Assembly (NCBI RefSeq): GCF_051401765.1
Contig: NW_027480569.1
Span: 744,001 to 808,000, forward strand
DNA: 64,000 nucleotides
Reading direction: 5' to 3'
Source: Calliopsis andreniformis
Taxonomy: Eukaryota; Arthropoda; Insecta; Hymenoptera; Andrenidae
This document shows, in pieces, positions 25,601 to 40,500 of this stretch (its first letter is position 1; each line of letters opens with the position of its first letter). The notes beneath the pieces were generated by a model, which saw nothing but the letters and a program-made list of their open reading frames with translations, was not told the origin of the DNA and ran no database searches. Both the position numbers and the translations under genes were made by a program.

Positions 25601-28600
25601 GTATTGATGATTGAAGATTGAGGGTTGAGGATTGAGGATTGAGAATGAGGGCTGAGGGTTGAGGATTGAGGTTTGAGTATAGAATCCTGAGAATTCAGGA
25701 TATTCTATTGATCATTGAGCATTTAGGATTGATGGTTGAGTATTGTGGATTGAGAATTGAGGATTGAGGATTGAGTATTGAAGATTGAGGATTGATGATT
25801 GAGCATTGAGGATTGAGTATTGAGGATTGACGCTTGAGGATTGAGGGTTGAGGATGTAGGATTGAAGAGAGAGGACTGAGTGTTGAGGATTGAGTGTTGA
25901 GGATTGATGCTTGAGGTTTGAGATTTGATTATTGAATATTCTGGATTGAGTATTGAACCATCAGAATTCAGGATGTTCTATTGAGTATTGAGAATTGAGG
26001 ATTGATGGTTGAGTATTCAGGATTGATGGTTGAGGGTTGAGTGTTGAATATAGAGGATTGAGGATTGAGGATTGAGGATTGAGTATTGATGATTGAGGAA
26101 TGATGATTGAGGATTGAGGATTGAGGATTGGGGATTGAGGATTGAGGATTGAGGAATGATGATTGAGGATTGAGGATTGAGGATTGGGGATTGAAGATTG
26201 AGCATTGAGGTTTGAGGACTGAGGGCTGAGGATTGAGGATTGAGGATTTAGGATTGAGGATGAGGGCTGAGTGTTGAGGATTGAGGTTTGAGGACTGAGG
26301 ACTGAGGATTGATGATTGAGAATTGAGGATTGAGGATTGAGGATTGAAGATTGAGGATTGGGTATTGAGGATTGAAGAATGAGGATTGAGGATTGAGGAT
26401 TGAGGATTGAGGATTGAGGATTGAGTATTGAAGATTGAGTATTGATCACTGAGTATTGAGGATTGAGGATTGAGGATTGAGGATTGAAGATTGAATATTG
26501 AGGATTGAAGATTCAGGATTGAGGATTGAGGATTGAGGATTGAGGATGGAGGATGAGGGCTGAGGGTTGAGGATTGAGGTTTGAGGACTGAGGAATGAGG
26601 ATTAAGGGTTGAGAATTGAGGATTGAGGATTGAGGATTGAAGATTGAGGATTGGGTATTGAGGATTGAAGAATGAGGATTGAGGATTGAGGATTGAGGAT
26701 TGAGGTTTGAGGATTGAAGGTTGAGGATTGGGTATTGAGGATTGAAGACTGAGGATTGAGGATTGAGGATTGAGGATTGAGGATTGAAGATTGAGTATTG
26801 AGGATTGAAGGTTGAGGATTGAGGATTGAGGATTGAGGATTGAAGATTGAAGATTGAATATTGAGGATTGAAGATTGAGGATTGAGTATTGAGGATTGAG
26901 GATTGAGTATTGAGGATTGAGGATTGAGTATTGAAGATTGAGGATTGATGATTGAGGATTGAGGATTGAGGATTGAGGATTGAAGATTGAATATTGATGA
27001 TTGAATATTGAGGGCTGAGGATTGAGTGTTGTGGATTGAGGACGAGGACTGAGGGTTGAATATTGATGTTTTAGGTCTGAGGATTAAGGATTGAGGATTG
27101 AGAATTGAGGATTGAGGAATGAGGATTGAAGATTGATGTTTGGGTATTGAGGATTGAAGAATGAGGATTGAGGATTGAGGTTTGAGGATTGAAGATTGCA
27201 GGTTGAGTATTGAGGATTGAAGATTGAGTTTTGAGGATTGAAGATTGACGATTGAGGATTGAGGATTGAGGATTGAGGATTGAACGTTGAGGACTGAGTG
27301 TTGAGGGCTGAGTGATGAGAATTGATGTTTGTGGATAGAGGTTTGAAGATTGCAGTTTGAGTATTGAGTATTGAAAGCTGTGAATTGAGGATATTCTATT
27401 GAGGATTGAGGATTGACAATTGATTGTTGAGGACTGAGGGCCGAAGATTGAGGACTCAGGATTGAGGATTCAGAATTGAGGTTTGAGGACTGAGGATTGA
27501 GATTGAGGATTGAGTGTTGAGTATTGAAGATTGAGTATTGAGGATTGAAGACTGACGATTGAGGATTGAGGATTCAGGATTGAGGATTGAAGATTGAGGA
27601 TTGAGGATTGAGGATTGAGGATTGAGGGTCGAAGATTGTGGATTGAGGATTGAGGATGGAGGATTGAGGATTGAGGATTGAAGATTGAGTATTGATGCCT
27701 GAGGACTGAGGATTGAGGATTGAGGATTGAAGATTGAGTATTGAGGATTGAAGATTGAGGATTGAGGATTGAGAATTGAGGATGGAGGATGAGGGCTGAG
27801 GGTTGAGGATTGAGGTTTGAGGACTGAGGACTGAGGATTGAGGATTGAGGATTGAGGATTGAGGATTGAGGATTGAGGATTGAGGATTGAGGATTGAGGT
27901 TTGAAGATTGAGTATTGAGGATTGAACATTGAGGATTGAGGATTGAGGATTGAGGATTGGGCATTCAAGATTGAGTATTGAGGATTGAAGATTGAGGATT
28001 GATGATTGAGGATTGAGGATTGAGGACTGAGGATTGAAGATTGAGTATTGATGACTGAAGATTGACGATTCAGGATTGACGATTGAGGTTTGAAGATTGA
28101 GTATTGAGGATTGAACATTGAGGATTGAGGATTGAGGATTGAGGATTGGGCATTCAAGATTGAGTATTGAGGATTGAAGATTGAGGATTGAGAATTGAGG
28201 ATTGAGAATTGAGTATTGAGGATGAGGACTGAGGGTTGTGGATTGAGGTTTGAGGAATGAGGATTGAGGATTAAGGATTGAGGATTGAGGATTGAAGATT
28301 GAGGATTGAGGATTGAAGATTGAGTATTGAGGATTGAAGATTGAGGATTGAGGATTGAGGATTGGGGATTGAGGATTGAGGATTGAGGATTGAGGATTGA
28401 GAATTGAGAACTGATAATGAGGTCTGAGGGTTGAGGATTGAGGATAGAGTATTGAGGATTGAGGATTGAGTATTGAAGATTGAGGATTGATGACTGAGTA
28501 TTGAGGATTGAGGATTGAAAATTGATTATTAAGGATTGAAGATTGAGGATTGAGGATTGAGGATTGAGAATTGAGGATTGAGTATTGAGTATTGAAGATT

Positions 28601-31600
28601 GAGGATTGATGATTGAGGATTGAGGATTGAGGATTGAAGATTGAATATTGATGATTGAATATTGAGGACTGAGGATTGAGGTTTGTGTATTGAGGACGAG
28701 GACTGAGGGTTGAATATTGATGTTTGAGGTCTGAGGGTTAAGGATTGAGGATTGAGAATTGAGGACTGAGGATTGAGGATCGAAGATTGAGGATTGGGTA
28801 TTGAGGATTGAAGAATGAGGATTGAGGATTGAAGTTTGAGGATTGAGTATTGAGGATTGAAGATTGAGGATTGAGGACTGAGGATTGAGGATTGAGGATT
28901 GAGTATTGAGGATTGAGGATTGAGTACTGAGGATTGGAGACTGAGGATTGAGGATTGAGGATTGGGGATTGACGGTGAGTGCTGAGGGTTGAGGATTGAG
29001 GTTTGAGGACTGAGGACTGAGGATTGAGGATTGAGAATTGAGGATTGAGGATTGAGGATTGAAGATTGAGGATTGGGTATTGAGGATTGAAGAATGAGGA
29101 TTGAGGATTGAGGATTGAGGATTGAGGAATGAAAATTGAGGGTTGAGGGTTGAGGATTGAGGATTGAAGAATGAGTATTGACGATTGAAGATTGAGGATT
29201 GAGGATTGAGGATTGGAGATTTAGTATTGAGGATTGAAAATAGAGGATTGAGAATTGAGGATTGAGGATTGAGGATTGAAGATTGAGGATTGGGTAGTGA
29301 GGATTGATGAATGAGGATTGAGGATTGAGGATTGAGGATTGAGGATTGAGGATTGAGCATTGAAAATTGAGGATTGGGCATTGAGGATTGAGTATTGAGG
29401 ATTGACGCTTGAGGATTGAGGGTTGAGGATGTAGGATTGAAGAGAGAGGACTGAGTGTTGAGGATTGAGTGTTGAGGATTGATGCTTGAGGTTTGAGATT
29501 TGATTATTGAATATTGTGGATTGAGTATTGAACCATCAGAATTCAGGATGGTCTATTGAGTATTGACTATTGAGGATTGAAGATTGAGGATTGAGGATTG
29601 AGGATTGAGGATTGAGGGTCGAAGATTGTGGATTGAGGATTGAGGATGGAGGAATGAGTATTGAGGATTGAAGATTGAGGATTGAGGATTGAGAATTGAG
29701 GATGGAGGATGAGGGCTGAGGGTTGAGGGTTGAGGTTTGAGGACTGAGGACTGAGGATTGAGGATTGATGATTGAGGATTGAGGATTGAGGATAGAGGAT
29801 TGAGGATTGAGGATTGAAGATTGAGTATTGAGGATTGAACATTGAGGATTGAGGATTGAGGATTGAGGATTGGGTATTGAAGATTGAGTATTGAGGATTG
29901 AGGATTGAGGATGGAGTATTGTGGATTGAGGATTGAAGATTGAGTATTGATGCCTGAGGATTGAAGATTGAGTATTGTAGCCTGAGGATTGAGGATTCAG
30001 GATTGAGGATTGAAGATTGAGTATTGAGGATTGAAGATTGAGGATTGAGGATTGAGAATTGAGGATGGAGGATGAGGGCTGAGGGTTGAGGATTGAGGTT
30101 TGAGGACTGAGGACTGAGGATTGAGGATTGAGAATTGAGGATTGAGGATTGAGGATTGAGGATTGAGGATTGAGGATTGAAGATTGAGTATTGAGGATTG
30201 AACATTGAGGATTGAGGATTGAGGATTGAGGATTGGGCATTGAAGATTGAGTATTGAGGATTGAAGATTGAGGATTGATGATTGAGGATTGAGGATTGAG
30301 GTCTGAGGATTGAAGATTGAGTATTGAGGACTGAAGATTGACGATTCAGGATTGAGGATTGAGGATTGAAGATTGAGTATTGAGGATTGAAGATTGAGGA
30401 TTGAGGATTGATCATTGGGGACTGAGGATTGAGGACTGAGGATTGAGGATTGAGAATTGAGAACTGATAATGAGGACTGAGGGTTGAGGATTGAGGATAG
30501 AGGATTGAGGATTGAGGATTGAGGATTGAGGATTGAGGATTGAGTATTGAAGATTGAGTATTGATGACTGAGGATTGAGGATTGAGGATTGAGGATTGAG
30601 GAATGAGTATTGAAGGTTGAGGATTGATGGTTGTGGATTGAGGATTGGGGATTGAGGATTGAGTATTGAGTATTGAATATTGAGGATTGATGATTGAGGA
30701 CTGAGTATTGTGGATTGAGGATTGAGGATTGAGGATTGAGGATTGAGGATTGAAGATTGAGGATTGGGGATTGAGGAGTGACGATTGAGGATTGAGGATT
30801 GAGGATTGAGAGTTGAGGATTGATGATTCAAGATTGAGTACTGAGGATTGTAGAATGAGGATTGAGGATTGAGGATTGAGGATTGAGGATTGAGGATTGA
30901 AGATTTAGTATTGAGGATTGAAGATAGAGGATTGAGAATTGAGGATTGAGGATTGAGGATTCAAGATTGAGGATTGGGTAGTGAGGATTGATGAATGAGG
31001 ATTGAGGATTGAGGATTGAGGATTGAGGATTGAGCATTGAAAATTGAGGATTGGGAATTGAGGATTGACGATTGAGGATTGAGTATTGAGGATTGAATAT
31101 TGTGTATTGATGATTGAAGATTGAGGGTTGAGGATTGAGGATTGAGAATGAGGGCTGAGGGTTGAGGATTGAGGTTTGAGTATAGAATCCTGAGAATTCA
31201 GGATATTCTATTGATCATTGAGCATTTAGGATTGATGGTTGAGTATTGAGGATTGAGAATTGAGGATTGAGGATTGAGTATTGAAGATTGAGGATTGATG
31301 ATTGAGCATTGAGGATTGAGTATTGAGGATTGACGCTTGAGGATTGAGGGTTGAGGATGTAGGATTGAAGAGAGAGGACTGAGTGTTGAGGATTGAGTGT
31401 TGAGGATTGATGCTTGAGGTTTGAGATTTGATTATTGAATATTCTGGATTGAGTATTGAACCATCAGAATTCAGGATGTTCTATTGAGTATTGAGAATTG
31501 AGGATTGATGGTTGAGTATTCAGGATTGATGGTTGAGGGTTGAGTGTTGAATATAGAGGATTGAGGATTGAGGATTGAGGATTGAGTATTGATGATTGAG

Positions 31601-33070
31601 GAATGATGATTGAGGATTGAGGATTGAGGATTGGGGATTGAGGATTGAGGATTGAGGAATGATGATTGAGGATTGAGGATTGAGGATTGGGGATTGAAGA
31701 TTGAGCATTGAGGTTTGAGGACTGAGGGCTGAGGATTGAGGATTGAGGATTTAGGATTGAGGATGAGGGCTGAGTGTTGAGGATTGAGGTTTGAGGACTG
31801 AGGACTGAGGATTGATGATTGAGAATTGAGGATTGAGGATTGAGGATTGAAGATTGAGGATTGAGGATTGAGTATTGAAGATTGAGTATTGATCACTGAG
31901 GATTGAGGATTGAGGATTGAGGATTGAGGATTGAAGATTGAATATTGAGGATTGAAGATTCAGGATTGAGGATTGAGGATTGAGGATTGAGGATGGAGGA
32001 TGAGGGCTGAGGGTTGAGGATTGAGGTTTGAGGACTGAGGAATGAGGATTAAGGGTTGAGAATTGAGGATTGAGGATTGAGGATTGAAGATTGAGGATTG
32101 GGTATTGAGGATTGAAGAATGAGGATTGAGGATTGAGGATTGAGGATTGAGGTTTGAGGATTGAAGGTTGAGGATTGGGTATTGAGGATTGAAGACTGAG
32201 GATTGAGGATTGAGGATTGAGGATTGAGGATTGAAGATTGAGTATTGAGGATTGAAGGTTGTGGATTGAGGATTGAGGATTGAGGATTGAAGATTGAAGA
32301 TTGAATATTGAGGATTGAAGATTGAGGATTGAGTATTGAGGATTGAGGATTGAGTATTGAGGATTGAGGATTGAGTATTGAAGATTGAGGATTGATGATT
32401 GAGGATTGAGGATTGAGGATTGAGGATTGAAGATTGAATATTGATGATTGAATATTGAGGGCTGAGGATTGAGTGTTGTGGATTGAGGACGAGGACTGAG
32501 GGTTGAATATTGATGTTTTAGGTCTGAGGATTAAGGATTGAGGATTGAGAATTGAGGATTGAGGAATGAGGATAGAAGATTGATGTTTGGGTATTGAGGA
32601 TTGAAGAATGAGGATTGAGGATTGAGGTTTGAGGATTGAAGATTGCAGGTTGAGTATTGAGGATTGAAGATTGAGTATTGAGGATTGAAGATTGACGATT
32701 GAGGATTGAGGATTGAGGATTGAGGATTGAACGTTGAGGACTGAGTGTTGAGGGCTGAGTGATGAGAATTGATGTTTGTGGATAGAGGTTTGAAGATTGC
32801 AGTTTGAGTATTGAGTATTGAAAGCTGTGAATTGAGGATATTCTATTGAGGATTGAGGATTGACAATTGATTGTTGAGGACTGAGGGCCGAAGATTGAGG
32901 ACTCAGGATTGAGGATTCAGAATTGAGGTTTGAGGACTGAGGATTGAGATTGAGGATTGAGTGTTGAGTATTGAAGATTGAGTATTGAGGATTGAAGACT
33001 GACGATTGAGGATTGAGGATTGAGGATTGAGGATTGAAGATTGAGGATTGAGGATTGAGGATTGAGGATT

Positions 33071-34374
33071 GAGGGTCGAAGATTGTGGATTGAGGATTGA
33101 GGATGGAGGATTGAGGATTGAGGATTGAAGATTGAGTATTGATGCCTGAGGACTGAGGATTGAGGATTGAGGATTGAAGATTGAGTATTGAGGATTGAAG
33201 ATTGAGGATTGAGGATTGAGAATTGAGGATGGAGGATGAGGGCTGAGGGTTGAGGATTGAGGTTTGAGGACTGAGGACTGAGGATTGAGGATTGAGGATT
33301 GAGGATTGAGGATTGAGGATTGAGGATTGAGGATTGAGGATTGAGGTTTGAAGATTGAGTATTGAGGATTGAACATTGAGGATTGAGGATTGAGGATTGA
33401 GGATTGGGCATTCAAGATTGAGTATTGAGGATTGAAGATTGAGGATTGATGATTGAGGATTGAGGATTGAGGACTGAGGATTGAAGATTGAGTATTGATG
33501 ACTGAAGATTGACGATTCAGGATTGAGGATTGAGGATTGAAGATTGAGTGTTGAAGATTGAAGATTGAGGATTGAGGATTGATCATTGAGGACTGAGGAT
33601 TGAGGACTGAGGATTGAGGATTGAGAATTGAGAACTGATAATGAGGACTGAGGGTTGAGGATTGAGGATAGAGGATTGAGGATTGAGGATTGAGTATTGA
33701 AGATTGAGGATTGATGTCTGAGTATTGAGGATTGAGGATTGAAGATTGATTATTGAGGATTGAAGATTGAGGATTGAGAATTGAGGATTGAGAATTGAGT
33801 ATTGAGGATGAGGACTGAGGGTTGTGGATTGAGGTTTGAGGAATGAGGATTGAGGATTAAGGATTGAGGATTGAGGATTGAAGATTGAGGATTGAGGATT
33901 GAAGATTGAGTATTGAGGATTGAAGATTGAGGATTGAGGATTTAGGATTGGGGATTGAGGATTGAGGATTGAGGATTGAGGATTGAGAATTGAGAACTGA
34001 TAATGAGGTCTGAGGGTTGAGGATTGAGGATAGAGTATTGAGGATTGAGGATTGAGTATTGAAGATTGAGGATTGATGACTGAGTATTGAGGATTGAGGA
34101 TTGAAAATTGATTATTAAGGATTGAAGATTGAGGATTGAGGATTGAGGATTGAGAATTGAGGATTGAGTATTGAGTATTGAAGATTGAGGATTGATGATT
34201 GAGGATTGAGGATTGAGGATTGAAGATTGAATATTGATGATTGAATATTGAGGACTAAGGATTGAGGTTTGTGTATTGAGGACGAGGACTGAGGGTTGAA
34301 TATTGATGTTTGAGGTCTGAGGGTTAAGGATTGAGGATTGAGAATTGAGGACTGAGGATTGAGGATTGAGGATT
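33071..34374. repeat. 1304-bp tandem unit, copy 1 of 3
   Basis: The unit begins at GAGGGTCGAA (33071), which recurs at 34375 and 35679, exactly 1304 bases apart each time. Block A has one module of this type, from GAGGGTCGAA at 10858 to GAGGATCGAA at 12148 (1290 bases). The breakpoint pairs these two similar strings with a two-heptamer misalignment (1290 + 14 = 1304), as expected for unequal exchange. Confidence 0.88.
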
Positions 34375-35678
34375 GAGGGTCGAAGATTGTGGATTGAGGA
34401 TTGAGGATGGAGGATTGAGGATTGAGGATTGAAGATTGAGTATTGATGCCTGAGGACTGAGGATTGAGGATTGAGGATTGAAGATTGAGTATTGAGGATT
34501 GAAGATTGAGGATTGAGGATTGAGAATTGAGGATGGAGGATGAGGGCTGAGGGTTGAGGATTGAGGTTTGAGGACTGAGGACTGAGGATTGAGGATTGAG
34601 GATTGAGGATTGAGGATTGAGGATTGAGGATTGAGGATTGAGGATTGAGGTTTGAAGATTGAGTATTGAGGATTGAACATTGAGGATTGAGGATTGAGGA
34701 TTGAGGATTGGGCATTCAAGATTGAGTATTGAGGATTGAAGATTGAGGATTGATGATTGAGGATTGAGGATTGAGGACTGAGGATTGAAGATTGAGTATT
34801 GATGACTGAAGATTGACGATTCAGGATTGAGGATTGAGGATTGAAGATTGAGTGTTGAAGATTGAAGATTGAGGATTGAGGATTGATCATTGAGGACTGA
34901 GGATTGAGGACTGAGGATTGAGGATTGAGAATTGAGAACTGATAATGAGGACTGAGGGTTGAGGATTGAGGATAGAGGATTGAGGATTGAGGATTGAGTA
35001 TTGAAGATTGAGGATTGATGTCTGAGTATTGAGGATTGAGGATTGAAGATTGATTATTGAGGATTGAAGATTGAGGATTGAGAATTGAGGATTGAGAATT
35101 GAGTATTGAGGATGAGGACTGAGGGTTGTGGATTGAGGTTTGAGGAATGAGGATTGAGGATTAAGGATTGAGGATTGAGGATTGAAGATTGAGGATTGAG
35201 GATTGAAGATTGAGTATTGAGGATTGAAGATTGAGGATTGAGGATTTAGGATTGGGGATTGAGGATTGAGGATTGAGGATTGAGGATTGAGAATTGAGAA
35301 CTGATAATGAGGTCTGAGGGTTGAGGATTGAGGATAGAGTATTGAGGATTGAGGATTGAGTATTGAAGATTGAGGATTGATGACTGAGTATTGAGGATTG
35401 AGGATTGAAAATTGATTATTAAGGATTGAAGATTGAGGATTGAGGATTGAGGATTGAGAATTGAGGATTGAGTATTGAGTATTGAAGATTGAGGATTGAT
35501 GATTGAGGATTGAGGATTGAGGATTGAAGATTGAATATTGATGATTGAATATTGAGGACTAAGGATTGAGGTTTGTGTATTGAGGACGAGGACTGAGGGT
35601 TGAATATTGATGTTTGAGGTCTGAGGGTTAAGGATTGAGGATTGAGAATTGAGGACTGAGGATTGAGGATTGAGGATT
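34375..35678. repeat. 1304-bp tandem unit, copy 2 of 3
   Basis: Follows copy 1 directly. The join reads GGACTGAGGATTGAGGATTG then GAGGGTCGAA, a hybrid of the two ends of the single A module. I saw no base differences from copy 1. Confidence 0.88.
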
Positions 35679-36968
35679 GAGGGTCGAAGATTGTGGATTG
35701 AGGATTGAGGATGGAGGATTGAGGATTGAGGATTGAAGATTGAGTATTGATGCCTGAGGACTGAGGATTGAGGATTGAGGATTGAAGATTGAGTATTGAG
35801 GATTGAAGATTGAGGATTGAGGATTGAGAATTGAGGATGGAGGATGAGGGCTGAGGGTTGAGGATTGAGGTTTGAGGACTGAGGACTGAGGATTGAGGAT
35901 TGAGGATTGAGGATTGAGGATTGAGGATTGAGGATTGAGGATTGAGGATTGAGGTTTGAAGATTGAGTATTGAGGATTGAACATTGAGGATTGAGGATTG
36001 AGGATTGAGGATTGGGCATTCAAGATTGAGTATTGAGGATTGAAGATTGAGGATTGATGATTGAGGATTGAGGATTGAGGACTGAGGATTGAAGATTGAG
36101 TATTGATGACTGAAGATTGACGATTCAGGATTGAGGATTGAGGATTGAAGATTGAGTGTTGAAGATTGAAGATTGAGGATTGAGGATTGATCATTGAGGA
36201 CTGAGGATTGAGGACTGAGGATTGAGGATTGAGAATTGAGAACTGATAATGAGGACTGAGGGTTGAGGATTGAGGATAGAGGATTGAGGATTGAGGATTG
36301 AGTATTGAAGATTGAGGATTGATGTCTGAGTATTGAGGATTGAGGATTGAAGATTGATTATTGAGGATTGAAGATTGAGGATTGAGAATTGAGGATTGAG
36401 AATTGAGTATTGAGGATGAGGACTGAGGGTTGTGGATTGAGGTTTGAGGAATGAGGATTGAGGATTAAGGATTGAGGATTGAGGATTGAAGATTGAGGAT
36501 TGAGGATTGAAGATTGAGTATTGAGGATTGAAGATTGAGGATTGAGGATTTAGGATTGGGGATTGAGGATTGAGGATTGAGGATTGAGGATTGAGAATTG
36601 AGAACTGATAATGAGGTCTGAGGGTTGAGGATTGAGGATAGAGTATTGAGGATTGAGGATTGAGTATTGAAGATTGAGGATTGATGACTGAGTATTGAGG
36701 ATTGAGGATTGAAAATTGATTATTAAGGATTGAAGATTGAGGATTGAGGATTGAGGATTGAGAATTGAGGATTGAGTATTGAGTATTGAAGATTGAGGAT
36801 TGATGATTGAGGATTGAGGATTGAGGATTGAAGATTGAATATTGATGATTGAATATTGAGGACTAAGGATTGAGGTTTGTGTATTGAGGACGAGGACTGA
36901 GGGTTGAATATTGATGTTTGAGGTCTGAGGGTTAAGGATTGAGGATTGAGAATTGAGGACTGAGGATT
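35679..36968. repeat. 1304-bp tandem unit, copy 3 of 3
   Basis: The last copy exits through the ancestral string GAGGATCGAAGATTG (36969), as at 12148 in A, so it is 1290 bases. After it B returns to the A order at offset 24821. Confidence 0.85.
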
Positions 36969-37593
36969 GAGGATCGAAGATTGAGGATTGGGTATTGAGG
37001 ATTGAAGAATGAGGATTGAGGATTGAAGTTTGAGGATTGAGTATTGAGGATTGAAGATTGAGGATTGAGGACTGAGGATTGAGGATTGAGGATTGAGTAT
37101 TGAGGATTGAGGTTTGAGTACTGAGGATTGGAGACTGAGGATTGAGGATTGAGGATTGGGGATTGACGGTGAGTGCTGAGGGTTGAGGATTGAGGTTTGA
37201 GGACTGAGGACTGAGGATTGAGGATTGAGAATTGAGGATTGAGGATTGAGGATTGAAGATTGAGGATTGGGTATTGAGGATTGAAGAATGAGGATTGAGG
37301 ATTGAGGATTGAGGATTGAGGAATGAAAATTGAGGGTTGAGGGTTGAGGATTGAGGATTGAAGAATGAGTATTGACGATTGAAGATTGAGGATTGAGGAT
37401 TGAGGATTGGAGATTTAGTATTGAGGATTGAAGATAGAGGATTGAGAATTGAGGATTGAGGATTGAGGATTGAAGATTGAGGATTGGGTAGTGAGGATTG
37501 ATGAATGAGTATTGAGGATTGAGGATTGAGGATTGAGGATTGAGGATTGAGCATTGAAAATTGAGGATTGGGGATTGAGGGTTGAGGATTGAG

Positions 37594-40500
37594 GTTTGAG
37601 GACTGAGGACTGAGGATTGTGGATTGAGGATTGAGGTTTGAAGATTCAGTATTGAGGATTGAAGATTGGGAATTGAGGATTGAGGATTGAACATTGAGGA
37701 CTGAGTGTTGAGTGTTGAGTGATGAGAATTGATGTTTGTGGATAGAGGATTGAAGATTGAGGATTGAGTGTTGAGAATTGAAGATTGAGTATTGAGGATA
37801 GAAGACTGACGATTGAGGATTGAGGATTGAGTATTGAAGATTAAGGATTGAGAATAGAGGATTGAGGATTGAGGATACTGAGTATTGAAGATTGAGGATT
37901 GATGACTGAGTATTGAGGATTGAGGATTGAAAATTGATTATTAAGGATTGAAGATTGAGGATTGAGGATTGAGTATTGAGAATTGAGAATTGAGGATGAG
38001 GACTGAGGGTTGTGGATTGAGGTTTGAGGAATGATGATTGAGGATTGAGGATTGAGGATTGAGGATTGAGGATTGAGGATTGAGGATTGAGGATTGAGTA
38101 TTGAAGATTGAGTATTGATGACTGAGGATTGAGGATTGAGGGTTGAGGATTGAGGATTGAGGATTGAAAATTGAGTATCGGGGACTCAAGATTGAGGATT
38201 GAGGATTGAGGATTGAGGACGGAGGATGAGGGCTGAGGGTTGAGGATTGAGGTTTGAGTATTGAATCCTGAGAATTCAGGATATTCTATTGAGTGTTGAG
38301 AACTGAGGATTGATGGTTGAGTATTGAGGATTGAAGATTGAGGATTGAGGAATGAGTATTGAAGGTTGAGGATTGATGGTTGTGGATTGAGGATTGGGGA
38401 TTGAGGATTGAGTATTGAGTATTGAATATTGAGGATTCATGATTGAGGACTGAGGATTGTGGATTGAGGATTGAGGATTGAGGATTGAGGATTGAGGATT
38501 GAAGATTGAGGATTGGGGATTGAGGAGTGACGATTGAGGATTGAGGATTGAGGATTGAGAGTTGAGGATTGATGATTCAAGATTGAGTATTGAGGATTGT
38601 AGAATGAGGATTGAGGATTGAGGATTGAGGATTGAGGATTGAGGATTGAAGATTTAGTATTGAGGATTGAAGATAGAGGATTGAGAATTGAGGATTGAGG
38701 ATTGAGGATTGAGGATTGAAGATTGAGGATTGGGTAGTGAGGATTGATGAATGAGGATTGAGGATTGAGGATTGAGGATTGAGGATTGAGCATTGAAAAT
38801 TGAGGATTGGGAATTGAGGATTGACGATTGAGGATTGAGTATTGAGTATTGAAGATTGAGTATTGATGATTCAAGATTGAGGGTTGAGGATTGAGGATTG
38901 AGAATGAGGGTGAGGTTTGAGGATTGAGGTTTGAGTATAGAATCCTGAGAATTCAGGATATTCTATTGATCATTGAGCATTTAGGATTGATGGTTGAGTA
39001 TTGAGGATTGAGAATTGAGGATTGAGGACTGAGTATTGAAGATTGAGGATTGATGATTGAGCATTGAGGATTGAGTATTGAGGATTGAGGATTGAGGATT
39101 GAGAATTGAGGATGGAGGATGAGGGCTGAGGGTTGAGGATTGAGGTTTGAGGACTGAGGACTGAGGATTGAGGATTGAGAATTGAGGATTGAGGATTGAG
39201 GATTGAGGATTGAGGATTGAGGATTGAGGATTGAAGATTGAGGATTGAGGATTGAGAATTGAGGATGGAGGATGAGGGCTGAGGGTTGAGGATTGAGGTT
39301 TGAGGACTGAGGACTGAGGATTGAGGATTGAGAATTGAGGATTGAGGATTGAGGATTGAGGATTGAGGATTGAGGATTGAAGATTGAGTATTGAGGATTG
39401 AAGATTGAGGATTGAGGATTGATCATTGAGGACTGAGGATTGAGGACTGAGGACTGAGGATTGAGAATTGAGAACTGATAATGAGGACTGAGGGTTGAGG
39501 ATTGAGGATAGAGGATTGAGGATTGAGGATTGAGTATTGAAGATTGAGGATTGATGACTGAGTATTGAGGATTGAGGATTGAAAATTGATTATTAAGGAT
39601 TGAAGATTGAGGATTGAGAATTGAGAATTGAGGATGAGGACTGAGGGTTGTGGATTGAGGTTTGAGGAATGAGGATTGAGGATTGAGGATTGAGTATTGA
39701 TGACTGAGGATTGAGGATTGAGGATTGAGGATTGAGGATTGAGGATTGAAAATTGAGTATCAGGGACTCAAGAATGAGGATTGAGTATTGAGGATTGAGG
39801 ACGGAGTATGAGGGCTGAGGGTTGAGGATTGAGGTTTGAGTATTGAATCCTGAGAATTCAGGATATTCTATTGAGTGTTGAGAACTAAGGATTGATGGTT
39901 GAGTATTGAGGATTGAAGATTGAGGATTGAGGAATGAGTATTGAAGGTTGAGGATTGATGATTGAGGATTGAGGATTGGGGATTGAGGATTGAGCATTGA
40001 GTATTGAAGATTGAGTATTGGGTATTGAGCATTGAAGAATGAGGATTGAGGATTGAGGTTTGAGGATTGAGGATTGAAGATTGAGTATTGAGGATTGAAG
40101 ACTGACGATTGAGGATTGAGGATTGACGACTGAGGATTGAGGATTGAAGATTGATGATTGAGGATTGGGTATTGAGGATTGAAGAATGAGGATTGAGGAT
40201 TGAGGATTGAGGATTGAGTGTTGAGGATTGAAGATTGAGTATTGAGGATAGAAGACTGACGATTGAGGATTGAGGATTGAGTATAGAAGATTAACGATTG
40301 ATGATTGAGGAATGAGGATTGAGGATTGAGGATTGAGGATTGAGTATTGAAGATTGAGGATAGATGATTGAGGACTGAGGATTGAGGACTGGGGATAGAG
40401 GATTGAGGATTGAAGTTTGAGGACTGAGGACTGAGGATTGTGGACTGAGGATTGAGGATTGAAGATTCAGTATTGAGGATTGAAGATTGGGAATTGAGGA

